Source: Neobacillus piezotolerans (lineage in GTDB: Bacteria > Bacillota > Bacilli > Bacillales > Cytobacillaceae). Taken from it: 64,000 bases of DNA. Both the position numbers and the translations under genes were made by a program. Position 1 is the first letter of the stretch, and every line of letters begins with the position of its first letter. Where the stretch lies: assembly GCF_003362805.1 (NCBI RefSeq), contig NZ_QNQT01000006.1:124001-188000 (forward strand), given 5' to 3'. The notes below the pieces were generated by a model. That model saw only the letters and a program-made list of their open reading frames with translations, did not search any database and was not told where the DNA came from. Of this stretch, positions 36,918 to 43,949 are shown piece by piece.

Positions 36918-37151
36918 GGTGAAATTGAATACGAAAATTTGGGAAAGAAGAAGCACCCGCTTCTCACCTGGCTGACGCCTAGGCAGTTGGCAGGTTTTAC
37001 GTAACTGGTTTTTTTAAACCTTTTTCTGTTCGTAAAAGTGTGGGTGTGTGCATCCGCGCTTTTTTTATTGCAAAAAACCTGTCCGGCCTGGAGCTGGAAG
37101 CCCTTTGCCCCGGACAACGTATTCGTTATTAAACCTTGGAGGTGGCTAACT
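36918..37151 (+). promoter_or_regulatory. L20-type autoregulatory leader (infC-rpmI-rplT)
   Basis: A 230-nt structured leader between the promoter and infC. A terminator hairpin GTGTGGGTG / CATCCGCGC followed by TTTTTTTATT occupies about 37037-37076; upstream segments (GCCTAGGC, TTGGCAGG) can form the alternative L20-binding structure. In B. subtilis ribosomal protein L20 binds such a leader and causes premature termination. Identification is from position and terminator, not from covariance search. Confidence 0.7.
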
Positions 37152-37670
37152 ATTAGCAAAGACCAAATGTTGTTGAACGAAGGCATTCGCGCCCGGGAGG
37201 TTCGCCTGATTGACCAGAACGGCGAGCAGCTTGGAATCAAAACGAAATTTGAAGCTCTCGAAATCGCAGGCCGTGTAAATCTTGATTTGGTGCTGGTCGC
37301 ACCGAATGCAAAGCCGCCGGTAGCCCGGATAATGGATTACGGCAAGTTTAAATTCGAGCAGCAAAAGAAAGAAAAAGAGGCGCGCAAGAACCAGAAAATC
37401 ATTACAACAAAAGAGGTTCGCCTCAGCCCGACCATTGATGAGCACGACTTCAACACGAAGCTTCGCAATGCGATCAAGTTCCTTGAAAAAGGAGATAAAG
37501 TAAAAGCATCAATCCGCTTCAAGGGCCGTGCAATCACCCATAAGGAAATCGGCCAGCGAGTTCTGGACCGTTTTTCTGAAGCGTGCAAGGACGTTGCGAC
37601 GATCGAATCCCATCCAAAGATGGATGGCCGGAGCATGTTCCTGGTTTTAGCACCTAAAAACGACAAGTAA
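37152..37670 (+). CDS. infC: Translation initiation factor IF-3, ATT start
   Basis: 172 residues. IF3 proofreads initiator tRNA and start codon and keeps subunits apart. The start is ATT at 37152 with GGAGGTGG 6 bases upstream: ATT-AGC-AAA-GAC (ISKDQ) lines up exactly with Bacillus IF3, and the nearest in-frame ATG would delete conserved residues. A non-canonical start lets IF3 limit its own synthesis. The N-domain covers about 1-70 with INE-like [14 protein letters not shown] and GEQLGIKT, the lysine-rich linker 70-85, the C-domain 85-170 with [13 protein letters not shown]. Confidence 0.95.
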   Translation: MSKDQMLLNEGIRAREVRLIDQNGEQLGIKTKFEALEIAGRVNLDLVLVAPNAKPPVARIMDYGKFKFEQQKKEKEARKNQKIITTKEVRLSPTIDEHDFNTKLRNAIKFLEKGDKVKASIRFKGRAITHKEIGQRVLDRFSEACKDVATIESHPKMDGRSMFLVLAPKNDK

Positions 37671-37686
37671 CAAGGAGGACATCCCA

Positions 37687-37887
37687 ATGCCAAAAATGAA
37701 AACTCACCGCGGCGCTGCCAAGCGTTTCAAAAAGACCGGATCTGGTAAACTGAAGCGTGACCACGCTTATACAAGCCACTTGTTCGCGAACAAGTCTACT
37801 AAAGCAAAGCGCAAGCTTCGCAAATCTGCAATGGTTTCTAAAGGTGACTTCAAACGCATTCGCCAATTGTTGGATAATCTTAAGTAA
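37687..37887 (+). CDS. rpmI: 50S ribosomal protein L35
   Basis: 66 residues, highly basic ([20 protein letters not shown]). Lies 16 bp after infC with AAGGAGG before the ATG and 35 bp before rplT, the standard infC-rpmI-rplT operon. Length and sequence are those of bacterial L35. Confidence 0.98.
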   Translation: MPKMKTHRGAAKRFKKTGSGKLKRDHAYTSHLFANKSTKAKRKLRKSAMVSKGDFKRIRQLLDNLK

Positions 37888-37922
37888 TATCGAGCGATCG
37901 ATTCATATAGGAGGGAAATTAC

Positions 37923-38282
37923 ATGCCACGTGTAAAAGGCGGTACTGTTACGCGCAAGCGTCGTAAAAAAGTTCTTAAATTAGCAAAAGGTTATTTCGGT
38001 TCAAAACATACACTCTACAAAGTTGCAAACCAGCAGGTTATGAAATCCCTGATGTACGCATTCCGCGACCGTCGCCAGAAGAAGCGCGACTTCCGCAAAC
38101 TTTGGATTACCCGTATCAACGCGGCTGCACGTATGAACGGCCTTTCCTACAGCCGTTTAATGCACGGCCTTAAGCTTGCGGGCATCGAAGTAAACCGCAA
38201 AATGCTTGCTGAGCTTGCTGTCAGTGATGCAGCGGCATTCGCAGAACTTGCAAATGTTGCAAAGCAGCAATACGAAAAATAA
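37923..38282 (+). CDS. rplT: 50S ribosomal protein L20
   Basis: 119 residues, basic, with the long N-terminal extension ([20 protein letters not shown]) that helps 50S assembly and the globular C-domain ([20 protein letters not shown]). In Bacillus it also represses its own operon through the leader. AGGAGGG precedes the ATG; a terminator follows. Confidence 0.98.
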   Translation: MPRVKGGTVTRKRRKKVLKLAKGYFGSKHTLYKVANQQVMKSLMYAFRDRRQKKRDFRKLWITRINAAARMNGLSYSRLMHGLKLAGIEVNRKMLAELAVSDAAAFAELANVAKQQYEK

Positions 38283-38292
38283 GAACAATTGT

Positions 38293-38324
38293 AAAGCCAT
38301 TTCCTAAAAAGGGAATGGCTTTTC
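38293..38324 (+). terminator. Terminator after rplT
   Basis: AAAGCCATTTCC pairs with GGGAATGGCTTT (one G-T), followed by TCTGC. Confidence 0.75.
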
Positions 38325-38382
38325 TGCTATATTAATTAGGTGTGGACTTAGTAAAGTACATTTCGCTTTTTGGGGGAAGGAT

Positions 38383-38649
38383 ATGGCCGCGGTATACGGA
38401 TATATTTTTGTTGTGAATATTGTCGCTTTTGCGATGATGGGGATTGATAAAAAAAGGGCGAGGAACGGAGAATTCAGGATCAGGGAGAGATCTCTTTGGC
38501 TGGCGGCGCTCGCCGGGGGAGCAGTCGGGGCAACATTTGGGATGAACTTTTTTAGGCATAAAACAAAGCACACCACCTTCAGGTTCGGCTTTCCTTTTTT
38601 GGCGCTCCTTGAGACCACCCTGATCCTTTATTTGGTGTTGTTTTATTGA
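38383..38649 (+). CDS. ysdA: DUF1294 small membrane protein YsdA
   Basis: 88 residues (B. subtilis 89). Two or three hydrophobic helices (about 4-20, 40-55, 70-88) around the DUF1294 signature DKKRARNGEFRIRE (residues 22-35) and FRHKTKHTTF (57-66). The function is unknown. GGGGGAAGGAT precedes the ATG. It follows rplT as in B. subtilis, and its last bases overlap the convergent ysdB stop by 7 bases. Confidence 0.9.
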   Translation: MAAVYGYIFVVNIVAFAMMGIDKKRARNGEFRIRERSLWLAALAGGAVGATFGMNFFRHKTKHTTFRFGFPFLALLETTLILYLVLFY

Positions 38650-39041
38650 TAAATCGACATAAGCTTTCTCAAATGCTCCTTCGCCGAGCCATTCCATTCG
38701 ATTGAAGAATGCGGATAGGATTTCGCCAATTCACTTTGGATGAACAGGAAGTCTTCATGTGTCATGCCATTAAGCTTGACGGCTTCTTTCGGCCAAAGGG
38801 AAATAGAGATAACGCCAAAGGAATCACCGGTAATTCCCAGATACTTTTCTCCTTCAAAAACCGCCCCTTTATAAGTAAGGAAAAAATTCTTTCTAGGGTT
38901 TGAAATATCGTCCAGGAGGAAAAACCGTTTCTGGTTTTTCGCGGACGCAAGTTTCCTCGGTCCACTGAAAATAATCCCGGCAATCCAGTAAATAATGGAG
39001 GCTACTAAAACGAGCCCTGTTAGACGCAATGCTAAGATCAT
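38643..39041 (-). CDS. ysdB: Sigma-W pathway protein YsdB
   Basis: 132 residues. An N-terminal membrane anchor (about 4-24, ALRLTGLVLVASIIYWIAGI) is followed by a cytoplasmic domain with GPRKLASAKNQKRFFLLDD and a C-terminal region GMTHEDFLFIQSEL. In B. subtilis ysdB influences regulated proteolysis of the RsiW anti-sigma factor. No TGAAAC/CGTA sigma-W promoter was found in the 60 bp upstream. Minus-strand RBS AGGAGGG lies 8 bases before the ATG. Confidence 0.85.
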   Translation of the reverse strand: MILALRLTGLVLVASIIYWIAGIIFSGPRKLASAKNQKRFFLLDDISNPRKNFFLTYKGAVFEGEKYLGITGDSFGVISISLWPKEAVKLNGMTHEDFLFIQSELAKSYPHSSIEWNGSAKEHLRKLMSIYQ

Positions 39042-39502
39042 ATTTACGCCCTCCTGGCATTGGATGCATTTCGTTCCGATTTATAGTTATGCGCAGCGCT
39101 TCTATCCTGGTCCGGGGAAATTTTTACTGGAAATCCAGGCGTGCTGTTTCTTGATTTTGCCGAAAATCTTCTGGATTCAAGCGGATAAAGCTACTCGAGC
39201 CACTATTTTTGGATTCAAAACCTTTTTGTATCCTATACATACGAAGCAAAAGGAAAAAGGTTCCCAATTGGAGCCTCGATAACAAATTAGACACCGAACA
39301 TAGATTACAGAGTCGCGTTTAAAACCAGCATGACCTTCATTGAATGGAAGTGTGGTGTAAAGGCCGTTTCGCGGGGTTAAGTCCATCGAAAAGGTCTTAA
39401 GAGGAGGCATAAAGGCCGTTTCACTGGAAAAAGCCCATTGAAACAGTCTTAAGAGGTATTGTTTACCAGGGGGCTATCTTATCAACAACAGGGAGGACAG
39501 TT
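39042..39502. other. Gene-free stretch with a 52-bp tandem repeat
   Basis: No coding sequence is supported here. Two 47-nt units (39358-39404 and 39410-39456) repeat with a 52-bp period and agree at about 38 of 47 positions; both start TAAAGGCCGTTTC and end GTCTTAAGAGG. Within each, CCGTTTC can pair with GAAA-C-G/A, giving small hairpins. The rest is AT-rich sequence. Confidence 0.7.
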
Positions 39503-39988
39503 ATGAATCTTAAAAAATTATATGAAATGCAAAAAGCACTTGATTTCCACATCGAAATGAAGCATGGTTTGGAAAATCAGGATCTTTTTGACCAAAAGGT
39601 TCTTGCCCTTTTAGTCGAAGTCGGCGAATTGGCCAATGAAACCCGCTGTTTCAAATTTTGGAGCAAGAAGCCTTCATCGCCGCGTGAAACCGTCCTTGAG
39701 GAATTCGTGGATGGCATCCATTTCATCCTTTCGCTTGGGATCGAATGCGGTTTCACTTCGGAAATTGAATTCATGGGCGAATCTAAAGGGAGTATAACTG
39801 AACAATTCAATGACGTTTTCAGGACGATTTCTTCTTTTCAAAAAAGCAGGTCGGAAAGCGATTATCGAAACCTGTTCCGTTCATTTATGAATCTTGCGAA
39901 CCTTCTAGGTTTTGCAACAAACGATATTGAAGAGGCATACCGCGTGAAAAATGAAGTAAATTATGAGAGACAGCAAAACGGCTATTAG
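39503..39988 (+). CDS. All-alpha dimeric dUTP diphosphatase
   Basis: 161 residues. Belongs to the all-alpha NTP pyrophosphatase (dUTPase-2/MazG-like) family, which hydrolyses dUTP to dUMP, keeping uracil out of DNA. Motif I EVGELANETRCFKFWSKK (about 36-53) gives the metal-binding glutamates and motif II EEFVDGIHFIL (about 66-76) the further Glu and Asp. GGGAGG precedes the ATG. It lies between ysdB and ysdC; B. subtilis lacks it here, but similar placement occurs in other Bacillus species. Confidence 0.88.
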   Translation: MNLKKLYEMQKALDFHIEMKHGLENQDLFDQKVLALLVEVGELANETRCFKFWSKKPSSPRETVLEEFVDGIHFILSLGIECGFTSEIEFMGESKGSITEQFNDVFRTISSFQKSRSESDYRNLFRSFMNLANLLGFATNDIEEAYRVKNEVNYERQQNGY

Positions 39989-39997
39989 CAGAAAATT

Positions 39998-40026
39998 TTT
40001 ACAAATCTAGAGCCGTTTTGTATAAT
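39998..40026 (+). promoter_or_regulatory. Sigma-A promoter of ysdC inside an inverted repeat
   Basis: TTTACA (39998-40003), 17 bp, TATAAT (40021-40026). The inverted repeat AAAACGGCT (39975-39983) / AGCCGTTTT (40011-40019) encloses the -35 and could act as the dUTPase terminator, an operator, or both. Confidence 0.65.
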
Positions 40027-40063
40027 GAACTGGTCAAATACATAAAAAAAGGGAGTCATAGAT

Positions 40064-41149
40064 ATGGCACAACTGGATGAAACATTGCAAATGCTTAAAG
40101 CGCTCACGGATGCAAATGGAATTCCGGGAAATGAGCGGGAAGTACGCGAAGTCATGAAAGAGTATATTACTCCTTATGCAGACGAAGTCACAACTGATGG
40201 CCTCGGCAGCCTAATTGCCAAGAAAACCGGCAAGGAAGGCGGCCCTAAAATCATGGTCGCCGGCCACCTTGATGAAGTTGGGTTCATGGTAACCCAGATC
40301 GATGAGAAAGGATTCATCCGCTTTCAGCCTGTCGGCGGCTGGTGGAACCAGGTAATGCTTGCCCAGCGTGTCACGATCGTTACCCGCAAAGGAGATGTAA
40401 CCGGCGTAATCGGTTCGAAGCCTCCACACATTTTGACAGCGGAAGCGAGAAAGAAGCCTGTTGAAATAAAGGATATGTTTATCGATATCGGTGCGACGAG
40501 CAGGGATGAAGCATCCGAGTGGGGAGTCCGCCCTGGAGACATGATTGTTCCGTACTTTGAGTTCACAGTGATGAAAAATGAAAAGATGCTTCTGGCAAAG
40601 GCGTGGGACAACCGAATCGGCTGTGCGATCGCCATCGATGTCCTGAAGCAGTTGAAAGGTGAGGATCATCCAAACGTCGTTTACGGCGTGGGGACGATTC
40701 AGGAAGAAGTCGGCCTGCGCGGAGCCAGGACAGCGGCAGCTAAAATCCAGCCTGATATCGGCTTTGGTGTCGACGTCGGGATTGCCGGAGATACTCCAGG
40801 GGTTACTGAAAAAGAAGCGCTTGGAAAAATGGGCAATGGCCCGCAAATCATCCTTTACGATGCGTCTATGGTCTCCCACAAAGGATTGCGTGATTTCATA
40901 ACCGATACAGCCGATGAACTGAATATTCCTTATCAGTTCGATACTGTCCCAGGCGGCGGAACCGATGCAGGCGCCATCCATATGTCCCATAATGGCGTTC
41001 CATCTTTGGCGATTACAATCGCAACCCGCTACATCCATTCGCATGCGGCGATGCTTCACCGCGATGACTACGAAAACTCAGTCAAGCTGATTGTCGAAGT
41101 TATCAAACGCCTTGACAAGGAAACCGTCGAGAAAATTAAATTAGGCTAA
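40064..41149 (+). CDS. ysdC: M42 family metallopeptidase (glutamyl aminopeptidase/endoglucanase family) YsdC
   Basis: 361 residues, cytoplasmic, forming dodecameric aminopeptidase shells in this family. Dinuclear metal site ligands: His in AGHLDEVG (about 67), Asp in AWDNRIG (about 183), Glu pair in [12 protein letters not shown] (about 215), Asp in [12 protein letters not shown] (about 237) and His in [11 protein letters not shown] (about 326). A PDZ-like dimerisation domain is inserted at about 75-165. Older annotations call such proteins endo-1,4-glucanase, which is unlikely. GGGAG precedes the ATG. Confidence 0.93.
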   Translation: MAQLDETLQMLKALTDANGIPGNEREVREVMKEYITPYADEVTTDGLGSLIAKKTGKEGGPKIMVAGHLDEVGFMVTQIDEKGFIRFQPVGGWWNQVMLAQRVTIVTRKGDVTGVIGSKPPHILTAEARKKPVEIKDMFIDIGATSRDEASEWGVRPGDMIVPYFEFTVMKNEKMLLAKAWDNRIGCAIAIDVLKQLKGEDHPNVVYGVGTIQEEVGLRGARTAAAKIQPDIGFGVDVGIAGDTPGVTEKEALGKMGNGPQIILYDASMVSHKGLRDFITDTADELNIPYQFDTVPGGGTDAGAIHMSHNGVPSLAITIATRYIHSHAAMLHRDDYENSVKLIVEVIKRLDKETVEKIKLG

Positions 41150-41192
41150 AAACAAAGCTCCCCTGATAAGGTCATGGGGAGCTTGTTTTATC
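41150..41192. terminator. Bidirectional terminator between ysdC and sspI
   Basis: AACAAAGCTCCCC pairs with GGGGAGCTTGTT; the convergent sspI stop starts at its right end. Confidence 0.85.
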
Positions 41193-41403
41193 ATGATTTT
41201 TTCAATCCGCCTTCAAGGGCCTGAAGCATTTCTTTTTTCTCGTTTTCCGAAGAATTGTTCCAGATGATTTCAAATAGGACGCCAAGTCCCGGAAGCATTT
41301 TTTCCTCGCCATTCTGGATGGCGTCGACAATTGTGTCTTCTAGTTCCTGCTGGGTATTTTCGTGAATGTTATGGATAACAGCAGCGCGTAAATTAAGGTC
41401 CAT
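41191..41403 (-). CDS. sspI: Small acid-soluble spore protein SspI
   Basis: 70 residues, the standard SspI length. A minor forespore protein made under sigma-G in B. subtilis. Recognised by [18 protein letters not shown] and the C-terminal [22 protein letters not shown] lies upstream on the minus strand. A CATATTA at 41444-41450 (minus strand) could be a sigma-G -10, but no convincing -35 was seen. Convergent with ysdC and divergent from ysgA. Confidence 0.93.
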   Translation of the reverse strand: MDLNLRAAVIHNIHENTQQELEDTIVDAIQNGEEKMLPGLGVLFEIIWNNSSENEKKEMLQALEGGLKKS

Positions 41404-41519
41404 TATTCAATCCTCCTTTTCAATTTTCATTCATCCCTATCTTTTTCTATTTCAGGTTTTAATATGTATGGGAGTTAAGCTATAATAGGAAAATGAGTGA
41501 TTAAGAAAGGGGGGCAGCT

Positions 41520-42287
41520 GTGAAACATATCCAATCCGCCCAAAACCCTCAGGTGAAGCAATGGAAGAAGCTGTCCATGAAGAAAGAAAGGGACCGATCC
41601 GGCCTGTATTTGGCTGAAGGGTTCCATCTTGTTGAAGAAGCAATCAAAAGCCCGGGTACAATCGCTGAACTGATTTTATCCGAAGGAACCGACATTACTC
41701 CCCGGTTTGATTATAAGGATATTCCCATTACCCTCGTAACGAAGGATATTTTTAAAAGCCTGTCAGAAACAGAAACACCACAGGGAATCATGGCGGTATG
41801 CAGGCAGAAATCCAGCCAAGCTGCTTTAGAAAGCGCGGAGACGTTTCTATTGCTTGATGCTGTACAGGACCCAGGCAATCTTGGGACGATGATCAGGACC
41901 GCTGACGCCGCGGGAATTGATGTTGTCATAGCAGGAACAGGCTGTGTTGATATTTATAATCCTAAGGTGCTTCGTTCAGCGCAGGGAAGCCACTTTCACC
42001 TGCCAGTCGTGACCGGGAGGCTTGAAGAATGGATTCCTAAGCTTATTGAAAAAGGAATCGCCGTATACGGAACCGCGCTTGAAGGGGCCAGCAATTATAC
42101 GGAAGCAACGCCAGCGAAAAGGTTCGCGCTTCTTGTCGGGAATGAAGGGAATGGTGTTTCCAAAGATCTTTTGGAAAAAACAACTGAAAACCTGTATGTC
42201 CCGATTTACGGAAAAAGCGAATCGCTGAATGTCGCCGTCGCGGCAGGGGTGCTGTTATATTATTTGCGGACGCATCAAGCCCAATAA
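41520..42287 (+). CDS. ysgA: SpoU/TrmH-family RNA 2'-O-methyltransferase YsgA
   Basis: 255 residues, SPOUT fold. N-terminal substrate-binding domain (1-95, HIQSAQNPQVKQWKKL) and C-terminal catalytic knot with motif 1 DPGNLGTMIRTADAAG, motif 2 LLVGNEGNGVS and motif 3 ESLNVAVAAGVLLY. It methylates ribose in rRNA or tRNA; the exact target is not evident. Start GTG with AAGGGGGG upstream. It precedes pheST as in B. subtilis. Confidence 0.93.
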   Translation: MKHIQSAQNPQVKQWKKLSMKKERDRSGLYLAEGFHLVEEAIKSPGTIAELILSEGTDITPRFDYKDIPITLVTKDIFKSLSETETPQGIMAVCRQKSSQAALESAETFLLLDAVQDPGNLGTMIRTADAAGIDVVIAGTGCVDIYNPKVLRSAQGSHFHLPVVTGRLEEWIPKLIEKGIAVYGTALEGASNYTEATPAKRFALLVGNEGNGVSKDLLEKTTENLYVPIYGKSESLNVAVAAGVLLYYLRTHQAQ

Positions 42288-42342
42288 AAGAACAATTTTC
42301 AGAAAAACCCTCGCAGCGGTAAATTAATTCCGCTGAAAGAGT

Positions 42343-42371
42343 TTGAAACAAATGCGAAAATACGCTATAAT
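42343..42371 (+). promoter_or_regulatory. Sigma-A promoter of the pheST leader
   Basis: TTGAAA (42343-42348) and TATAAT (42366-42371), 17-bp spacer; start near 42378. Confidence 0.8.
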
Positions 42372-42377
42372 AGCTAC

Positions 42378-42655
42378 TAAATTTATACAAGAAAAACAAT
42401 GACGGAGAAAAGTACCTTGACCGTAGCCTTTTAGGGAAAAAGTGCCCTGGACTGAAAGCACTTTTAGGCAAAAGCAAGCGAAGTTCACCTCCCGAGTTGG
42501 CACCGGGACCATCCACAATGGATATAAAGGTGCGCCGGCAGAAGCCGTTATCTCAATGAAGCGAACACGAATGTTCTATACATACGTGTTTACAAGGGTG
42601 GTACCGCGAACACAAGCCTCGTCCCTTATTTGGGATGGGGCTTTTTTTGTTTTTT
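42378..42655 (+). promoter_or_regulatory. T-box leader of pheST
   Basis: Perfect T-box AGGGTGGTACCGCG at 42595-42608, followed by the terminator AGCCTCGTCCC / GGGATGGGGCT and TTTTTTT (42615-42655). TTC at 42484-42486, after GCGAAG, is the probable phenylalanine specifier codon. Uncharged tRNA-Phe would promote readthrough into pheS. Confidence 0.92.
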
Positions 42656-42684
42656 AGGCAATTTTAAAATCGAACATTGTGGGC

Positions 42685-42830
42685 AACTCGAAATAAGTTA
42701 TTGTAATCCAGCTCCAGCGCCTAGCCCCTCGAGGTCATAAGCCGGTTCCCTCCGGAGGGCAGGCCCGTCCTGCGGGCCCCGTCTTATGCTTGTCGGGGCT
42801 GACCAAGGCGCTTGCGCATTTTGTTCTTGC
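42685..42830. repeat. Dispersed hairpin repeat, family A, copy 3 (in the pheST 5' region)
   Basis: The most regular copy: AACTCGAAATAAGTTATTG, CCAGCTCCAGCGCCTAGCCCC, CTCGAGG on the left and TGTCGGGGCTGACCAAGGCGCT, TGCGCATTTTGTTCTT on the right. AGCGCCT pairs with AGGCGCT, AGCCCC with GGGGCT, and inside these CATAAG pairs with CTTATG around a GC-rich loop. It lies after the T-box terminator and before the pheS ribosome site, so every pheST mRNA carries it. Confidence 0.65.
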
Positions 42831-42880
42831 CTGAAAGTGCACTGTACTTAGCCCTGATTGATAAAAGGAGGAATATATCC

Positions 42881-43918
42881 ATGCAGGAAAGATTGACGGA
42901 ATTGCAAAATGAAGCCATTGAAAAAGTGGCCCAGGCGTCAAGCCTGAAAGAACTGAACGATGTCCGCGTCGCCTATCTCGGCAAAAAAGGGCCGATTACA
43001 GAGGTGCTGCGCGGAATGGGCAAGCTGTCCGCGGAAGAACGCCCCGAAATGGGGGCGCTTGTCAACGAGGTGCGCGAAGCGATTGAAGCGGAAATTTCCG
43101 CCAAGCAGCAACAGCTTGAAGAAGCGGCTGTCAATGAGCGTTTGGCTTCGGAAACAATCGACGTGACATTGCCAGGCAGGCCGGTCAAGACCGGAAGCCA
43201 TCACCCATTAACGAAAATTATTGAAGAAATCGAAGACCTGTTCATCGGAATGGGTTATCAAATCGCCGAAGGGCCGGAAGTTGAAAAGGATTATTACAAC
43301 TTTGAAGCCCTTAACCTGCCAAAAGGCCATCCGGCGCGCGATATGCAGGATTCCTTTTATATTACTGAAGAAACATTGCTTCGCACCCATACTTCGCCTG
43401 TCCAGGCAAGGACGATGGAAAAGCAGGGCGGCGAAGGCCCAATCCGAATCATCTGCCCGGGGAAAGTGTATCGCCGCGACAACGATGATGCAACGCATTC
43501 TCATCAGTTCATGCAAATCGAAGGGCTAGTTGTCGGTGAAAATATCCGGATGAGCGATTTGAAAGGAACGCTTGCCGAGTTTGCGAAAAAAATGTTCGGC
43601 GATGACCGCGAAATCAGGCTGCGCCCTAGTTTCTTCCCGTTCACCGAACCATCCGTGGAAATGGACATTTCATGCAAGATTTGCGGCGGCCACGGCTGCA
43701 GCGTCTGCAAAGGAACCGGCTGGATTGAAATCCTCGGCGCTGGCATGGTTCATCCGAACGTCCTTGAAATGGCCGGCTATGACTCGAAAAAATATACAGG
43801 ATTTGCATTCGGCATGGGACCTGAGCGGATTGCGATGCTGAAGTACGGAATTGACGACATCCGCCATTTCTATACGAACGACATTAGATTCTTGAAGCAA
43901 TTTTCAAGGCAGGAATAG
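42881..43918 (+). CDS. pheS: Phenylalanine--tRNA ligase alpha subunit
   Basis: 345 residues (B. subtilis 344). N-terminal coiled coil (about 1-85) for tRNA binding, then the class II catalytic core with motif 2 near [15 protein letters not shown] and [17 protein letters not shown], and motif 3 [17 protein letters not shown]. The ATG at 42881 has AAAAGGAGG 8 bases upstream; the open frame upstream crosses the repeat and is not coding. Works as alpha2-beta2 with PheT, 31 bp downstream. Confidence 0.97.
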   Translation: MQERLTELQNEAIEKVAQASSLKELNDVRVAYLGKKGPITEVLRGMGKLSAEERPEMGALVNEVREAIEAEISAKQQQLEEAAVNERLASETIDVTLPGRPVKTGSHHPLTKIIEEIEDLFIGMGYQIAEGPEVEKDYYNFEALNLPKGHPARDMQDSFYITEETLLRTHTSPVQARTMEKQGGEGPIRIICPGKVYRRDNDDATHSHQFMQIEGLVVGENIRMSDLKGTLAEFAKKMFGDDREIRLRPSFFPFTEPSVEMDISCKICGGHGCSVCKGTGWIEILGAGMVHPNVLEMAGYDSKKYTGFAFGMGPERIAMLKYGIDDIRHFYTNDIRFLKQFSRQE

Positions 43919-43949
43919 ATTCAATTTTTGAAAATGGGAGGCTTTAAAC

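Noticed and set aside
39042-39110. Sigma-W promoter for ysdB
   Set aside because: The only CGTA near the start overlaps the ribosome site, and no TGAAAC-like -35 lies at the right spacing.
39358-39456. CRISPR-like array
   Set aside because: Only two diverged units, with a 5-base gap instead of spacers, and no cas genes.
42812-42880. Upstream extension of pheS
   Set aside because: It crosses the end of repeat copy 3 and misses the AAAAGGAGG site that precedes 42881.
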